Of a stretch of DNA of 64,000 nt, positions 45,024-53,920 are shown one piece after another. Position numbers and translations under genes: made by a program. The notes beneath the pieces are model-generated. The model was not told the DNA's origin. It saw only the letters and a list, made by a program, of their open reading frames with translations, and searched no databases. The stretch's first letter is position 1; the number at the start of each line of letters is the position of its first letter. The DNA comes from JAJTFW01 sp903922455 (GTDB lineage: Bacteria > Bacteroidota > Bacteroidia > AKYH767-A > OLB10). Where the stretch lies: assembly GCA_943329665.2 (NCBI GenBank), contig CALQEU020000004.1:104781-168780 (forward strand), in the 5' to 3' direction.

Positions 45024-45380
45024 ATGCAAACGGTATTAAAGCGATCCATGGGACATTCCGCATTAGAAGGAAGGGATAATTTTAACATTGGAATTTATCA
45101 ATTCGATTATAAGTTAAGGATCATTTCGTCACAAAATAAAAGTGAATATTTATCTCCAAAAGAAGCTGAATTATTGCGATTGCTTTGTATCCATAAAAAT
45201 GATCTTTTACCTCGATCAAAAGCATTAAAATCAATATGGGGAGAAGACACGTACTTCAATGGAAGAAGTAGGGATGTATTTATTACGAAACTGAGTAAAT
45301 ATTTAAAGAAAGACCCTACTATTGAAACCGTAAGTTTGCATGCAAAGGGAGTAAGACTTTTAGTTACGAATAAGTCCTAA
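45024..45380 (+). CDS. Stand-alone OmpR/PhoB-type winged-helix domain (receiver-less)
   Basis: A 118-residue DNA-binding protein matching the C-terminal half of RprY-like response regulators of Bacteroidota. Key segments are GIYQFDYKLRIIS, LSPKEAELLRLLCIHKNDLL, SKALKSIWGEDTYFNGRS, DVFITKLSKYLKKDP and the wing SLHAKGVRLLV. Its first residues (QTVLKRS) resemble the end of a receiver domain and the linker, but no receiver with a phosphorylatable aspartate lies upstream. It is either an independent regulator or the remnant of a truncated response regulator; the intact recognition helix favours a working DNA-binder. Confidence 0.75.
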   Translation: MQTVLKRSMGHSALEGRDNFNIGIYQFDYKLRIISSQNKSEYLSPKEAELLRLLCIHKNDLLPRSKALKSIWGEDTYFNGRSRDVFITKLSKYLKKDPTIETVSLHAKGVRLLVTNKS

Positions 45381-45395
45381 AATTCGAAAATCAGC

Positions 45396-45905
45396 TCAAA
45401 GTGCTTTGATGAGTTCTTCATCCAACGGTTTTACTTTGGAACGGAAGCGACGAATTAATTTTCCATTTTCATCGACCAAGAATTTTTCAAAGTTCCATTT
45501 TATATCGCCTATAAAATCAGGGTTTGCTTGTGCCGTTAACCAACGAAACAGAGGATCTATTTGATCTCCTTTTACAGATACTTTTGAAGTTAAGGGGAAA
45601 GTAACTTGATACGTTTTAGAACAAAAAGCTTTTATTTCTTGATTAGTTCCTGGTTCTTGTCCACCAAAGTTATTTGCCGGCACACCAATGACCACCAACG
45701 TCTTCTTATATTTCTTTGATAAAGCTTGTAATGCTTCGTATTGCTTGGTATTCCCACACTCAGAAGCAACATTGACAAAAAGAATTTTCTTTCCTTTATA
45801 TTGACTTAATTTAATGGATTTGCCTGTAATATCTTTCACTGAAAACTGATAAACGGTTTCCGTTGGATTTAATACCAAGAGGAGGGATAGGATAAAGGTT
45901 AACAT
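45396..45905 (-). CDS. Glutathione peroxidase family protein, exported
   Basis: Thiol peroxidase of the GPx family, 169 residues. The catalytic residues are present: Cys50 (NVASECGNTKQY), Gln83 (ANNFGGQEPG) and Trp137-Asn138 (KWNFEKFLV). Residues 1-16 (LTFILSLLLVLNP) look like a signal peptide, placing it in the periplasm, where its reductant would probably be a thioredoxin-like protein rather than glutathione. It is convergent with the winged-helix gene and divergent from the small membrane protein. Confidence 0.92.
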   Translation of the reverse strand: MLTFILSLLLVLNPTETVYQFSVKDITGKSIKLSQYKGKKILFVNVASECGNTKQYEALQALSKKYKKTLVVIGVPANNFGGQEPGTNQEIKAFCSKTYQVTFPLTSKVSVKGDQIDPLFRWLTAQANPDFIGDIKWNFEKFLVDENGKLIRRFRSKVKPLDEELIKAL

Positions 45906-45950
45906 GTTGCAAAATTATAAAATAAAGTCTATTTTTACCCTTCAAACAAT

Positions 45951-46310
45951 ATGAATTTTTTAATAAAAATAGCTTCTACTGCCTTGGCCATATTTGTAAT
46001 CGCCAGTTTAATGCCTGGCGTTGAGGTAAAAAATTTGCCAATGGCTATTGTTGTCTCTACGCTGTTGGTCTTGATGAATGTGTATGTGAAACCCATATTG
46101 ATCTTTCTAACCTTTCCCATTACCTTAGTAACCTTAGGTTTGTTTTTATTGGTGATTAATGCCACCATCATTCTAGTTACCTCTTATGTTATGAAAGATG
46201 GGTTTAATGTGGATGGATTTTGGGTGGCCATGTTATTCAGTATTGTTTTGTCGATGATCACTTCTTTAATTGATCATCTTACTGAATCACCCAACGAAAA
46301 GAAGTGGTAA
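45951..46310 (+). CDS. PF04020-type small membrane protein (phage holin family 4 / YvlD-like)
   Basis: A 119-residue protein with four membrane segments, typical of PF04020. The first (STALAIFVIASLMPGVEVKN) leads to VVSTLLVLMNVYVKPILIF, PITLVTLGLFLLVINATIIL and a last segment followed by a charged tail (DHLTESPNEKKW). Despite the holin label these are chromosomal membrane proteins of unclear role; nothing phage-like lies nearby. The start ATG is 46 bases from the divergent peroxidase start. Confidence 0.85.
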   Translation: MNFLIKIASTALAIFVIASLMPGVEVKNLPMAIVVSTLLVLMNVYVKPILIFLTFPITLVTLGLFLLVINATIILVTSYVMKDGFNVDGFWVAMLFSIVLSMITSLIDHLTESPNEKKW

Positions 46311-46465
46311 TTTGTGTTTGTCCATAATGTCCGCTTCGTCGTTACTCTTGTCATGAAAACTGTCATTTACAATAGTAAAATCCTTTGTTTTCAAGACTGC
46401 GTAAGCCTCGAACTCGAACATTATGATCCAAACACTAATTTATAGGCTAACTCTAATTATACCAA

Positions 46466-49222
46466 TCAGGTCGCTTGTCGACTACAAAGCCCCTTATAGT
46501 CGCAGAAAGAACATTGTTTTAAGTCGGTTGTTTGTACAAAAGGTATTTCAGGATTAAACAGTTCAGTAATTTTTTGAATAAGTTTTTCTTGAAAATCATT
46601 TAAAAGTTCATCCGATATTCGGTCACCTTCATTCAGCCATTCGATACCATCTTCGAATGATCTTAATTTAAAGATTCCAGCTTTTAATTTGTGAGCGCCT
46701 TTGTCAAAATTTTTCCTGACCAACAGCGTGTAAAACAAAAGTTGAACATTAAGCTTGAATTCAGACTCCTGAAACAATGTAGAAAAATCATCCACCTTTT
46801 TAATGGTATCACGACCTGTTTTGTAATCCAATATGCGAAGATGATCTTCAAAAAAATCCAGGCGATCAATTATTCCTTTTAACCAAACAACTCCTTGTCC
46901 AGGAATTGAAATAGCCCATCTCAAATTTTGCTCTAATCCTTTTAACTCGATGGGAGCACATTCCAAATCATATTCAAAAATTTTTGTCACCAAGGCAATC
47001 AACACTTTTTTCATGAGGAAGTCGTGTCCTGTTTGTACAGGTTTTCCATAAGCTAACTTTATAGCTTGCTCAACAATTGCATCTACTTGATTTGAAAGTA
47101 TCCCAATATATTCCTTCGTAATGACTTCTTGCTCCTTGTATGCAATTTCCATCGCTTTATGCAATACATTTCCAAAATGTCCAGCACTCAATCCCTCCAC
47201 CTCATCATCCGGACGAATTCCTGCTAATTGATCAAAGTAAAAACGTAGCGAGCAAGCGATATAAGAATTTAATGCCGATGCACTTAATCCTACAAATTTT
47301 TGAGGATCTGAAAACTCAACCGTAAATTTTTCTTTTAACTTAGTGATGATCTCGTCCGATTTTTTGACAACAATAGGTTCTACCACCGATGGATTTACCA
47401 CACTATCTTGTTGCTCATATATAATGGATTTAGGTGGACATTTTTCCAACAATTCATGGTGCAATTGATAAAGATATCGGCTCTTCTCTCCAGCTCCTTG
47501 ATCACTTAAATTCGTGGTGTAATAAAATCGGATATGCCTCGCTCTTTGCAGCAAACGGTAAAAGTGATAGGCAGTAACCGCATCTTGCTCCTCCATGCAG
47601 GGAAGATGATAAGCTTTTCTCAATGAATAAGGGATCAGTGATTTTGATGGAGTTGAGCTTGGCAAACTCCCTTCATTTAGAGGCGCGATATAAACATGAT
47701 CGAAATCTAAAATACGAGTTTCCAAAAAGCCCATCACGGGAATTCCATCTGCAACAGAATAAGGAATACGTGCTAATCCCAATTCAGCAATAAAGAGTTC
47801 CCACCAATTTTCATTGCTTAATTCCGTCTCATGGGTATGCAAAATTGCAAATACTTGATCGATATATTGAACTAGGTGATGATGCAACGGATAAATCCAT
47901 TCGTCTGCACTAAATTTAAAATGAGTGAGAAGAGATCGAATATTCTTTTTGTCTGTTACGATGGAAGGATCTAGAGCGTGAAGCATTAAGGAAAAGAAAT
48001 TTGTATCCTCCCTTGGCAATCCATCTGCTGTTAATGGCGATTTATCTCGTTCGAAAAATCGATGGATCAAAGGCTCTTGATATAATTCTTCTAACTGACG
48101 ATACTTTACCAAATCATTCACATCTTCCTGACGCAATTTTCGAAATTGTTTTATTGCACTCAGTACCTTAAAGGCAGGATGATACTTGAGCGGAAATCCC
48201 ATAGACGGATTTAAGTTCACTCCCAAACGCTGACACTGTTGATATAAAGAGAACATTAAAGATTCGTCGGCAAGCACAACAACCAGTCCATTCGACTTCA
48301 CAAGATCTGTATTAGTGGAAACTAACCGATGAATATCCTGTGCTAATTCACACGTTAAAGCATAGCCACCATTACAACCTTTTACATGATAACTTTCTTT
48401 TGGTATTGCAAACAAATTATTTTTCCACGAAAGTGAATTGTCTGCTAAAAGTCCGCGTCTAAAAAACATCCCGGCCTCATGATACTTGGGTTGAGTATAA
48501 TACTCATCAGAATCAACAAAAAGATGTAGTTTACCTGTCTTTTTTAGATGCAGCATTATTTTTTCCTCCGATTTATTCAAGGCATAAAAACCACAAAATG
48601 CGACATGATCAAATTCATTAAAGAAATTTTGTTGACTCATGTTATCCACTACATAACGCCAAGCCATTCCCTCATAACTTTGGTTTTCCTTTTGCAGTAC
48701 AGCATTAAACTCTTGATAAAGTTTTGGGAGTTGCTTCCAATACTTCAAGAAAGAATGTTGCAGGGGAGTATGAGTAGTTCCAATAAACTCCGACCAAAAA
48801 GCCTTGATATACTCGGCCTCTTCTGCTCCGGGTTCAAATCGCTCATCCAGCGTCCGCAGATCAACTATTTCTTCAAACAACTGATCGGCATTGATAAGTT
48901 GTCGATCGATTTCATTAAAATCATCAATAATTTGTTGCCCGTAGGACATAAAAGATCCAAACTCTTCCTCGCCGAAAAACTTGACATGGATAGCATAGAG
49001 TTTGAGCAACAAGGAAAGATCATCTAACAAAAAAGGAGTATTTAGTTTACCCAATAAATCACGAATAGGCAAAACAACAGGTAGCCATCCGGCTTTTGCT
49101 TTTTGCTTAGCATATTCCTTCTTATACTCCTGACAAGCACGTTGAGTGGGGAAAATAACGAGTGTGCGCCGAGGCGGAAGATCGATAGTGGCTTGTGCAA
49201 TACTTTCTATGAAATTGAGCAT
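46466..49222 (-). CDS. AddB-like PD-(D/E)XK nuclease with Fe-S cluster motif
   Basis: A 918-residue protein resembling AddB, the partner of the AddA helicase-nuclease in double-strand-break repair. The N-terminal half is an inactive helicase-like region (RRTLVIFPTQRACQEYKKEY). The C-terminal nuclease carries D786 (IIDRLD) and D799-Y-K801 (RILDYKTGRD). The four Fe-S cysteines are C657 (NSYIACSLRF), C904, C907 and C913 (CSFCDYKGLC). It is shorter than the Bacillus protein (about 1170 residues). No addA-like UvrD helicase lies next to it in this window; it may be elsewhere in the genome. Confidence 0.87.
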   Translation of the reverse strand: MLNFIESIAQATIDLPPRRTLVIFPTQRACQEYKKEYAKQKAKAGWLPVVLPIRDLLGKLNTPFLLDDLSLLLKLYAIHVKFFGEEEFGSFMSYGQQIIDDFNEIDRQLINADQLFEEIVDLRTLDERFEPGAEEAEYIKAFWSEFIGTTHTPLQHSFLKYWKQLPKLYQEFNAVLQKENQSYEGMAWRYVVDNMSQQNFFNEFDHVAFCGFYALNKSEEKIMLHLKKTGKLHLFVDSDEYYTQPKYHEAGMFFRRGLLADNSLSWKNNLFAIPKESYHVKGCNGGYALTCELAQDIHRLVSTNTDLVKSNGLVVVLADESLMFSLYQQCQRLGVNLNPSMGFPLKYHPAFKVLSAIKQFRKLRQEDVNDLVKYRQLEELYQEPLIHRFFERDKSPLTADGLPREDTNFFSLMLHALDPSIVTDKKNIRSLLTHFKFSADEWIYPLHHHLVQYIDQVFAILHTHETELSNENWWELFIAELGLARIPYSVADGIPVMGFLETRILDFDHVYIAPLNEGSLPSSTPSKSLIPYSLRKAYHLPCMEEQDAVTAYHFYRLLQRARHIRFYYTTNLSDQGAGEKSRYLYQLHHELLEKCPPKSIIYEQQDSVVNPSVVEPIVVKKSDEIITKLKEKFTVEFSDPQKFVGLSASALNSYIACSLRFYFDQLAGIRPDDEVEGLSAGHFGNVLHKAMEIAYKEQEVITKEYIGILSNQVDAIVEQAIKLAYGKPVQTGHDFLMKKVLIALVTKIFEYDLECAPIELKGLEQNLRWAISIPGQGVVWLKGIIDRLDFFEDHLRILDYKTGRDTIKKVDDFSTLFQESEFKLNVQLLFYTLLVRKNFDKGAHKLKAGIFKLRSFEDGIEWLNEGDRISDELLNDFQEKLIQKITELFNPEIPFVQTTDLKQCSFCDYKGLCSRQAT

Positions 49223-49269
49223 ATAAAAGCTAAATAATATTTTTTATATATTAAGATCTGGTGAAAATA

Positions 49270-49300
49270 AAAAAAGCCCTTCGAATGAAGGGCTTTTTTT
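49270..49300 (-). terminator. Intrinsic terminator after the first M43 protease gene
   Basis: AGCCCTTC (49275-49282) and GAAGGGCT (49287-49294) form the stem around GAAT, with A's on one side and seven T's on the other. It therefore works on either strand; it lies 16 bases past the M43 stop on the minus strand. Confidence 0.85.
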
Positions 49301-49315
49301 CAATATTTTTTTAAT

Positions 49316-51244
49316 TTAATGTTTCACTATAAATTTACGAATTTGCACATCTCCGTCTTGAACCACACGAAGCAGATAAATCCCATTTTGCAAGGAAGAA
49401 GTGTTCATTTCTGTGGTATTAAATCCTTCGGTGGCATCCACTGACTTCGACTCAATCACTTTTCCTAATAAATCAATCATCGAAATTTCTACGATTGAAT
49501 TTTCCTCATTAAAGAAATTAACTTGAATAAGATCTTGTGCCGGATTTGGGTATAATATTAGTTCAGAAGAATTATTTAATTTCTGAGCATTAATATTTCC
49601 TTCCGTATATTCTGTTAACTCACTACTTCTAAAGGTAGAAGAAGATGCATTCACGATTAAGTTATAACAACTTGTAGTGCTAAATACTCCGGAATAACCT
49701 ATTACTTTAACATAATAAGTAGCCGCAGACGTTGTATTACGAATTATCGTTTCAGTAGAAGTTCCGCCCAGTTGAGAAATAGCTAACTGAGTACCGGCTG
49801 AATTGTAAAGAGTAAGATCATAATCCAATGGGAGTTGACTCAAAACAACTTTTATATTGGTAGCACCGGCCACCGTAGTAAATTTGAACCAATCGTTATC
49901 GGTTGATGTACCAATTGTAGCGGTAATGTTTGCGTTTACAGAAATTGTTTTAGCTGCGGTTCTGGAACCGTTTGATTCGTAGATATCGGTGCAAGAAGTT
50001 GCAGGAGTAGAAAAAGTAGAAGAAGCTGAAAATGCACTGGAAGAAGTTGCACAATTCGCTTTTACTTGAAATTCATACGACGTACCAGCTGTTAAACCTG
50101 AAATAGCACGAGAAGTTACAGTAGAAGTTCCGGCAATCCACGTAGCTGAAGACGTTGCTTTATGCTGTACGTTATAGCTAGTAGCTCCGGAAACCGCACC
50201 CCAATTTAAAGTGGCGGTGGAAGTTGTTACTGCTGATGCTGACAAACTAGCAGGCACACCACAAGAACCAGCAACTGGAGGCACGCACCCTTGAGATGTT
50301 AACAAAGAAGCACGGGTCGTATTTAATGAAGCAAGCATTCTGGTTTTTTGTCCAGTTGTAAACATATACATACATGCATCATTTGTGTAATCCATGTAAT
50401 TCATATGCAAATCACCATTTGGACCATTGCTACAAGTCACCTTTGGGAAAGAAGGACATCCATAATTTGAAGTTTGTTGTGTTGGCGTATCCGTAACTAA
50501 ATCACTTCCACAGCTTGCATCACCCCAAATATGTCGAAGATTTAACCAATGACCCACTTCATGCGTTGCCGTTCTTCCTTTATTAAAGGGAGCTGCTGCG
50601 GTTCCTGTATTTCCAAAAGCAGAGTTAAGAATTACAACACCATCGGTACTTGCTGTTCCTCCTGGAAATTGAGCATATCCTAATAATCCGCCACTCAAAT
50701 TCCCTACCCAAATATTTAAGTAATTACCTGCAGGCCAAGCGTCGGATCCGCCATTAGCACTTCTCTTAATATTATCATTGGAAGAGAAAGAAGTAGTGGT
50801 AGTTGATTTACGAACAATGCCTGTAGTTGGATTTCCACTGGGATCACGTTGAGCCAAACAAAATTGAATTTCACAATCAGCAGCAAGTCCTGCGAAAACA
50901 GAAGGAAGTAAACTGATATCGCTATTCAACTTTCTAAAATCATTATTTAAAATAGTCATTTGAGAATTAACCTGGGCATCAGAAATATTTTGAGATGCTG
51001 TATTATATACAACATGAATTACCACCGGAATGGTAACCACAGCGGCCACTTTATTTGCAGAATTCGAACTAATCCACTGGTTCGTTTCACGCTCTATAAC
51101 TTGCATACGTTGTGCTGTAGAGGGGTCTCGTTGCTCCATTTCATGCAAATGCTGCATGGTTCCACAGTTTCTGATATTCTGTGCTTGAACACTACCTGAT
51201 AGCGTAATTGCAGCCATCAACATCAATAGTTGAATTTTTCTCAT
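49316..51244 (-). CDS. M43 (cytophagalysin-like) metalloprotease with Fn3, PPC and T9SS sorting domain
   Basis: A 642-residue secreted zinc protease. A signal peptide (1-22) and short propeptide precede the metzincin domain, which has IPVVIHVVYNTASQNISDAQ, the zinc motif HEVGHWLNLRH (H228, H232, H238; catalytic E229) and the Met-turn MNYMDYTND. Then come a fibronectin type III domain (about 323-412), a bacterial pre-peptidase domain (about 420-530) and a T9SS type A sorting domain (about 560-642, LYPNPAQDLIQVNF to VQIRKFIVKH). A TTTG/TATATTTG promoter lies about 70 bases upstream. Two paralogs stand 2.7 and 5 kb away. Confidence 0.93.
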   Translation of the reverse strand: MRKIQLLMLMAAITLSGSVQAQNIRNCGTMQHLHEMEQRDPSTAQRMQVIERETNQWISSNSANKVAAVVTIPVVIHVVYNTASQNISDAQVNSQMTILNNDFRKLNSDISLLPSVFAGLAADCEIQFCLAQRDPSGNPTTGIVRKSTTTTSFSSNDNIKRSANGGSDAWPAGNYLNIWVGNLSGGLLGYAQFPGGTASTDGVVILNSAFGNTGTAAAPFNKGRTATHEVGHWLNLRHIWGDASCGSDLVTDTPTQQTSNYGCPSFPKVTCSNGPNGDLHMNYMDYTNDACMYMFTTGQKTRMLASLNTTRASLLTSQGCVPPVAGSCGVPASLSASAVTTSTATLNWGAVSGATSYNVQHKATSSATWIAGTSTVTSRAISGLTAGTSYEFQVKANCATSSSAFSASSTFSTPATSCTDIYESNGSRTAAKTISVNANITATIGTSTDNDWFKFTTVAGATNIKVVLSQLPLDYDLTLYNSAGTQLAISQLGGTSTETIIRNTTSAATYYVKVIGYSGVFSTTSCYNLIVNASSSTFRSSELTEYTEGNINAQKLNNSSELILYPNPAQDLIQVNFFNEENSIVEISMIDLLGKVIESKSVDATEGFNTTEMNTSSLQNGIYLLRVVQDGDVQIRKFIVKH

Positions 51245-51312
51245 AATTGTTTGTTTGTTTTTATAGTTATTGACTTTTTATGGCATTAGTTTGAAAAGCT
51301 AATGTGCGTTAC

Positions 51313-51344
51313 CAAATATACAAAATTCAAAAATAGGATCCAAA
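51313..51344 (-). promoter_or_regulatory. Bacteroidota-type promoter of the first M43 gene
   Basis: On the minus strand, TTTG (complement of 51341-51344) is followed after 20 bases by TATATTTG (complement of 51313-51320), a full TTTG-N20-TAnnTTTG match. The ATG at 51244 leaves a leader of about 60 bases that includes a GTTTGTTTGTTTTT stretch. Confidence 0.65.
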
Positions 51345-51460
51345 CAATAATTCAGTACACCTTACATTTTTCAAAATAAATAATCGATATTTATTAGAAA
51401 AAACAAATTATTCCTTATCGTAATCTTCTAATAGTACAATTAACAAGATGTGTTTATAAC

Positions 51461-52162
51461 CTATTCCACAAATTTATAACCAACACCTCTTACCGATTGA
51501 AAGTGCAAAGGACTTGAAGGGTCTTTCTCGAAGTACTTACGAAAAGTAACAATAAAATTATCGATGGTGCGTGTCGAAGGATAAATGTCGTAGCCCCACA
51601 CCGTTTCCAAAATATGTTCTCTCGAAACTACTTCATTTTTTCGGTCAATCAATAATTTTAAAAGAGTACTTTCCTTCTTGGTTAAGTTGATTTTCTCGCC
51701 TTGAGGAGTTCCCACCGACATTTCCGAAAAGTTAATCAGAAAATTATCCAATGTATAGGTACTTAAACTTGGTGTTGAACTTTCCCCATTACGGGTAGCA
51801 CGTTTCAATAATATTTGAACTCTGAGCAGTAATTCTTCCAAATTAAAGGGTTTTGTTAGGTAATCGTCTGCACCCATTTTTAATCCGGTAACTCGATCTG
51901 CGCTGCTGTGCTTAGCGGTTAAGAAGAGTACGGGAATTACTTCGTTCTCTAAACGAATGGCCTCACAAACGGTAAATCCATCCATCTCAGGAAGCATCAC
52001 ATCTAAAATGATGAGGTCAAATCGCTCTTGTTTAAAAGTTTTCAAGGCCTTTTTTCCATCATTCGCCCATTGAACTTTATATCCCTCTAATTCAAGGTTT
52101 AGTTTAATGGTATCGGCTAGACTTTGCTCGTCTTCAACTAAAAGGATGCGTGTAGTGTTCAT
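51461..52162 (-). CDS. OmpR-family response regulator, no adjacent kinase
   Basis: A 233-residue two-component regulator. The receiver domain has the acidic pocket E10-D11, phosphoacceptor D54 (ILDVMLPEMDGF), T82 and K104 (YLTKPFNLEELL). The winged-helix domain (about 135-233) carries NLTKKESTLLKLLIDRKNEVV, TVWGYDIYPSTRTIDNF and SVRGVGYKFVE. No histidine kinase gene adjoins it, so the partner is elsewhere. It stands between two M43 proteases, but no sequence evidence ties it to their control. Confidence 0.95.
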   Translation of the reverse strand: MNTTRILLVEDEQSLADTIKLNLELEGYKVQWANDGKKALKTFKQERFDLIILDVMLPEMDGFTVCEAIRLENEVIPVLFLTAKHSSADRVTGLKMGADDYLTKPFNLEELLLRVQILLKRATRNGESSTPSLSTYTLDNFLINFSEMSVGTPQGEKINLTKKESTLLKLLIDRKNEVVSREHILETVWGYDIYPSTRTIDNFIVTFRKYFEKDPSSPLHFQSVRGVGYKFVE

Positions 52163-52182
52163 AATAAAATATCTTTATTCCA

Positions 52183-52190
52183 CAAATTTA
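52183..52190 (-). promoter_or_regulatory. Putative -7 box of the response regulator gene
   Basis: Minus-strand TAAATTTG fits TAnnTTTG and lies 20 bases before the ATG at 52162. No -33 TTG is found at the expected spacing; a TTG lies only 9 bases upstream. Confidence 0.45.
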
Positions 52191-52272
52191 GTATTCTTGC
52201 AAAATATCCTAAAGGATTTAAGAAAATTAATTAGTTAGTTTCCACCAAATATGACATTGAACTGATAGTGCT

Positions 52273-53829
52273 ATGATGAAAAACAGGGATCGCTTCCTTC
52301 TTTCACTGCTGTTTGCCACTCTATTTATTTTGGTTCATGGTTATCAATTTAACAATGGTGACCAAGAGGAGCATTTACCTTATGTTTATCAATTAATTGA
52401 TTCAAATTTATATCAGAACGATTACCTCGTTCCTTCGCAAACTTCACAGTTTACAGTTCGATTTTATTTTGCTCAGCTCATTAGAGTAGGAGCTTACTTG
52501 CTTCCCATTCCAACCCTAGTTTTTCTTATTTACTTTATTTGCATTTGTACAATAGGGTGGGTAGTTTCAGAAATTACTGAGCGAATAAGTAAGAATCAAG
52601 TGGCAGCGATGATTGCACCTTTGCTCATCATCCTATTTAACAATTTTACGATAGGCGGAAATTCAATCATTGACGTTCAGCTCACATGTACAATCCTCTC
52701 CATTGCATTAGGTGCTCTAGCTTACTCCTGCTTTTCAAAAGGTAGAATGGTACATGCTTCTGCATTTTGTGGTTTAGCCGCTTTATTTCAATTATTAGTA
52801 GGACTACAATTATTTATTCTTTTAATCATTTCTTCTTTTTTGATTGTAAATAAAAAAAGATGGATGAATAGTTTAAAATATTTTTTAACGTTTTTACTTT
52901 TTGCTGGAGCCATGTTATTTCCTCAACTTTACTTGCAGTTTGGGTCATTACGTGCATTAGAAAGTGAGCAATACTATAACATTCTATTTTATTTCAGGAA
53001 TTCTCACCACTACAATCCTTTTTGTTTTCCGTTGATAGATTATCTAAAAACGATATTCTGGTGGACTCTAATTTTTATCAGTATTCTATTTAGTTCTAGA
53101 AGACATCAACTATCTAATTATTCTATATTCATTCTCCTGACAACAATAGGATGTATACTATATACTATTGGACTCACGCAATTAAATATCTATTCTATTG
53201 GAAAATTGCAATGGTTCAAAGCGACCATTTGGCCCACTTTATTCGGTGTAATTCCGGTTTCGATTTATTTGGTAGAAAAAGTAAAATTTCCACCATTCAG
53301 TAAAAATTTAACAAGATGGAGAATAGCTTTAACCTTTTGTATTTTATTCATTATGATAATTGTATTCAATTCCGATTATTTGCATTTTGACAAATTAAAA
53401 TATCGATATAAGTTGGGTAATTATCCTAAAAAAGATTTAGAGAAAATGCATCTTTGGATTGCTAAAAACACTCCGACAGATGCAGTCTTTTTAAGTATGC
53501 CAGAAGATGATTCCTTTTTATGTGAAGCAAAAAGGAGTACACCTATTGGTTACAAAGGCATAATTCCACAACCCGACTTCATGTTTCCTTGGTATGAAAA
53601 GATGAAGAATATTTATGGAGTTGAACTTTCCGATAAAAAATGCAGAAAATTAATGGATGAAGCGAAATCAAAATACCATCAGCGCTCTGACCATATGATC
53701 CAATCCGATGTGCCAATCGAATTTAGAATTTGGGATTTGAATCAAATTGATTCCAATCATATTAAATGGAATCAACTGATTCACAGAGAGGGGGCAATTT
53801 TACTTTTGACTTTTTCGAAGGAAAAGTAA
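52273..53829 (+). CDS. Polytopic membrane protein, GT-C glycosyltransferase-like, possible DUF6798 C-terminus
   Basis: A 518-residue integral membrane protein with about ten hydrophobic segments in its first 375 residues and a soluble C-terminal part of about 140. The first loop (GYQFNNGDQEEHLPYVYQLI) contains acidic residues after the first helix, as in GT-C enzymes that use lipid-linked sugars. The tail (MHLWIAKNTPTDAVFLSMPE) resembles the DUF6798 domain found behind such membrane parts. I cannot name a substrate. ATG 52273 and ATG 52276 are both possible starts. Confidence 0.65.
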   Translation: MMKNRDRFLLSLLFATLFILVHGYQFNNGDQEEHLPYVYQLIDSNLYQNDYLVPSQTSQFTVRFYFAQLIRVGAYLLPIPTLVFLIYFICICTIGWVVSEITERISKNQVAAMIAPLLIILFNNFTIGGNSIIDVQLTCTILSIALGALAYSCFSKGRMVHASAFCGLAALFQLLVGLQLFILLIISSFLIVNKKRWMNSLKYFLTFLLFAGAMLFPQLYLQFGSLRALESEQYYNILFYFRNSHHYNPFCFPLIDYLKTIFWWTLIFISILFSSRRHQLSNYSIFILLTTIGCILYTIGLTQLNIYSIGKLQWFKATIWPTLFGVIPVSIYLVEKVKFPPFSKNLTRWRIALTFCILFIMIIVFNSDYLHFDKLKYRYKLGNYPKKDLEKMHLWIAKNTPTDAVFLSMPEDDSFLCEAKRSTPIGYKGIIPQPDFMFPWYEKMKNIYGVELSDKKCRKLMDEAKSKYHQRSDHMIQSDVPIEFRIWDLNQIDSNHIKWNQLIHREGAILLLTFSKEK

Positions 53830-53920
53830 TTTTAATGTAATCGAATACTCATATTTCAATTGAATTTAGCTAATTTCATACCTCCAAAATAATCTTAAAT
53901 TAATCATTAAATAAATATTC

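Noticed and set aside
45951..46310. Phage holin and a hidden prophage
   Set aside because: PF04020 proteins are ordinary chromosomal membrane proteins; no integrase, capsid or lysis genes are nearby.
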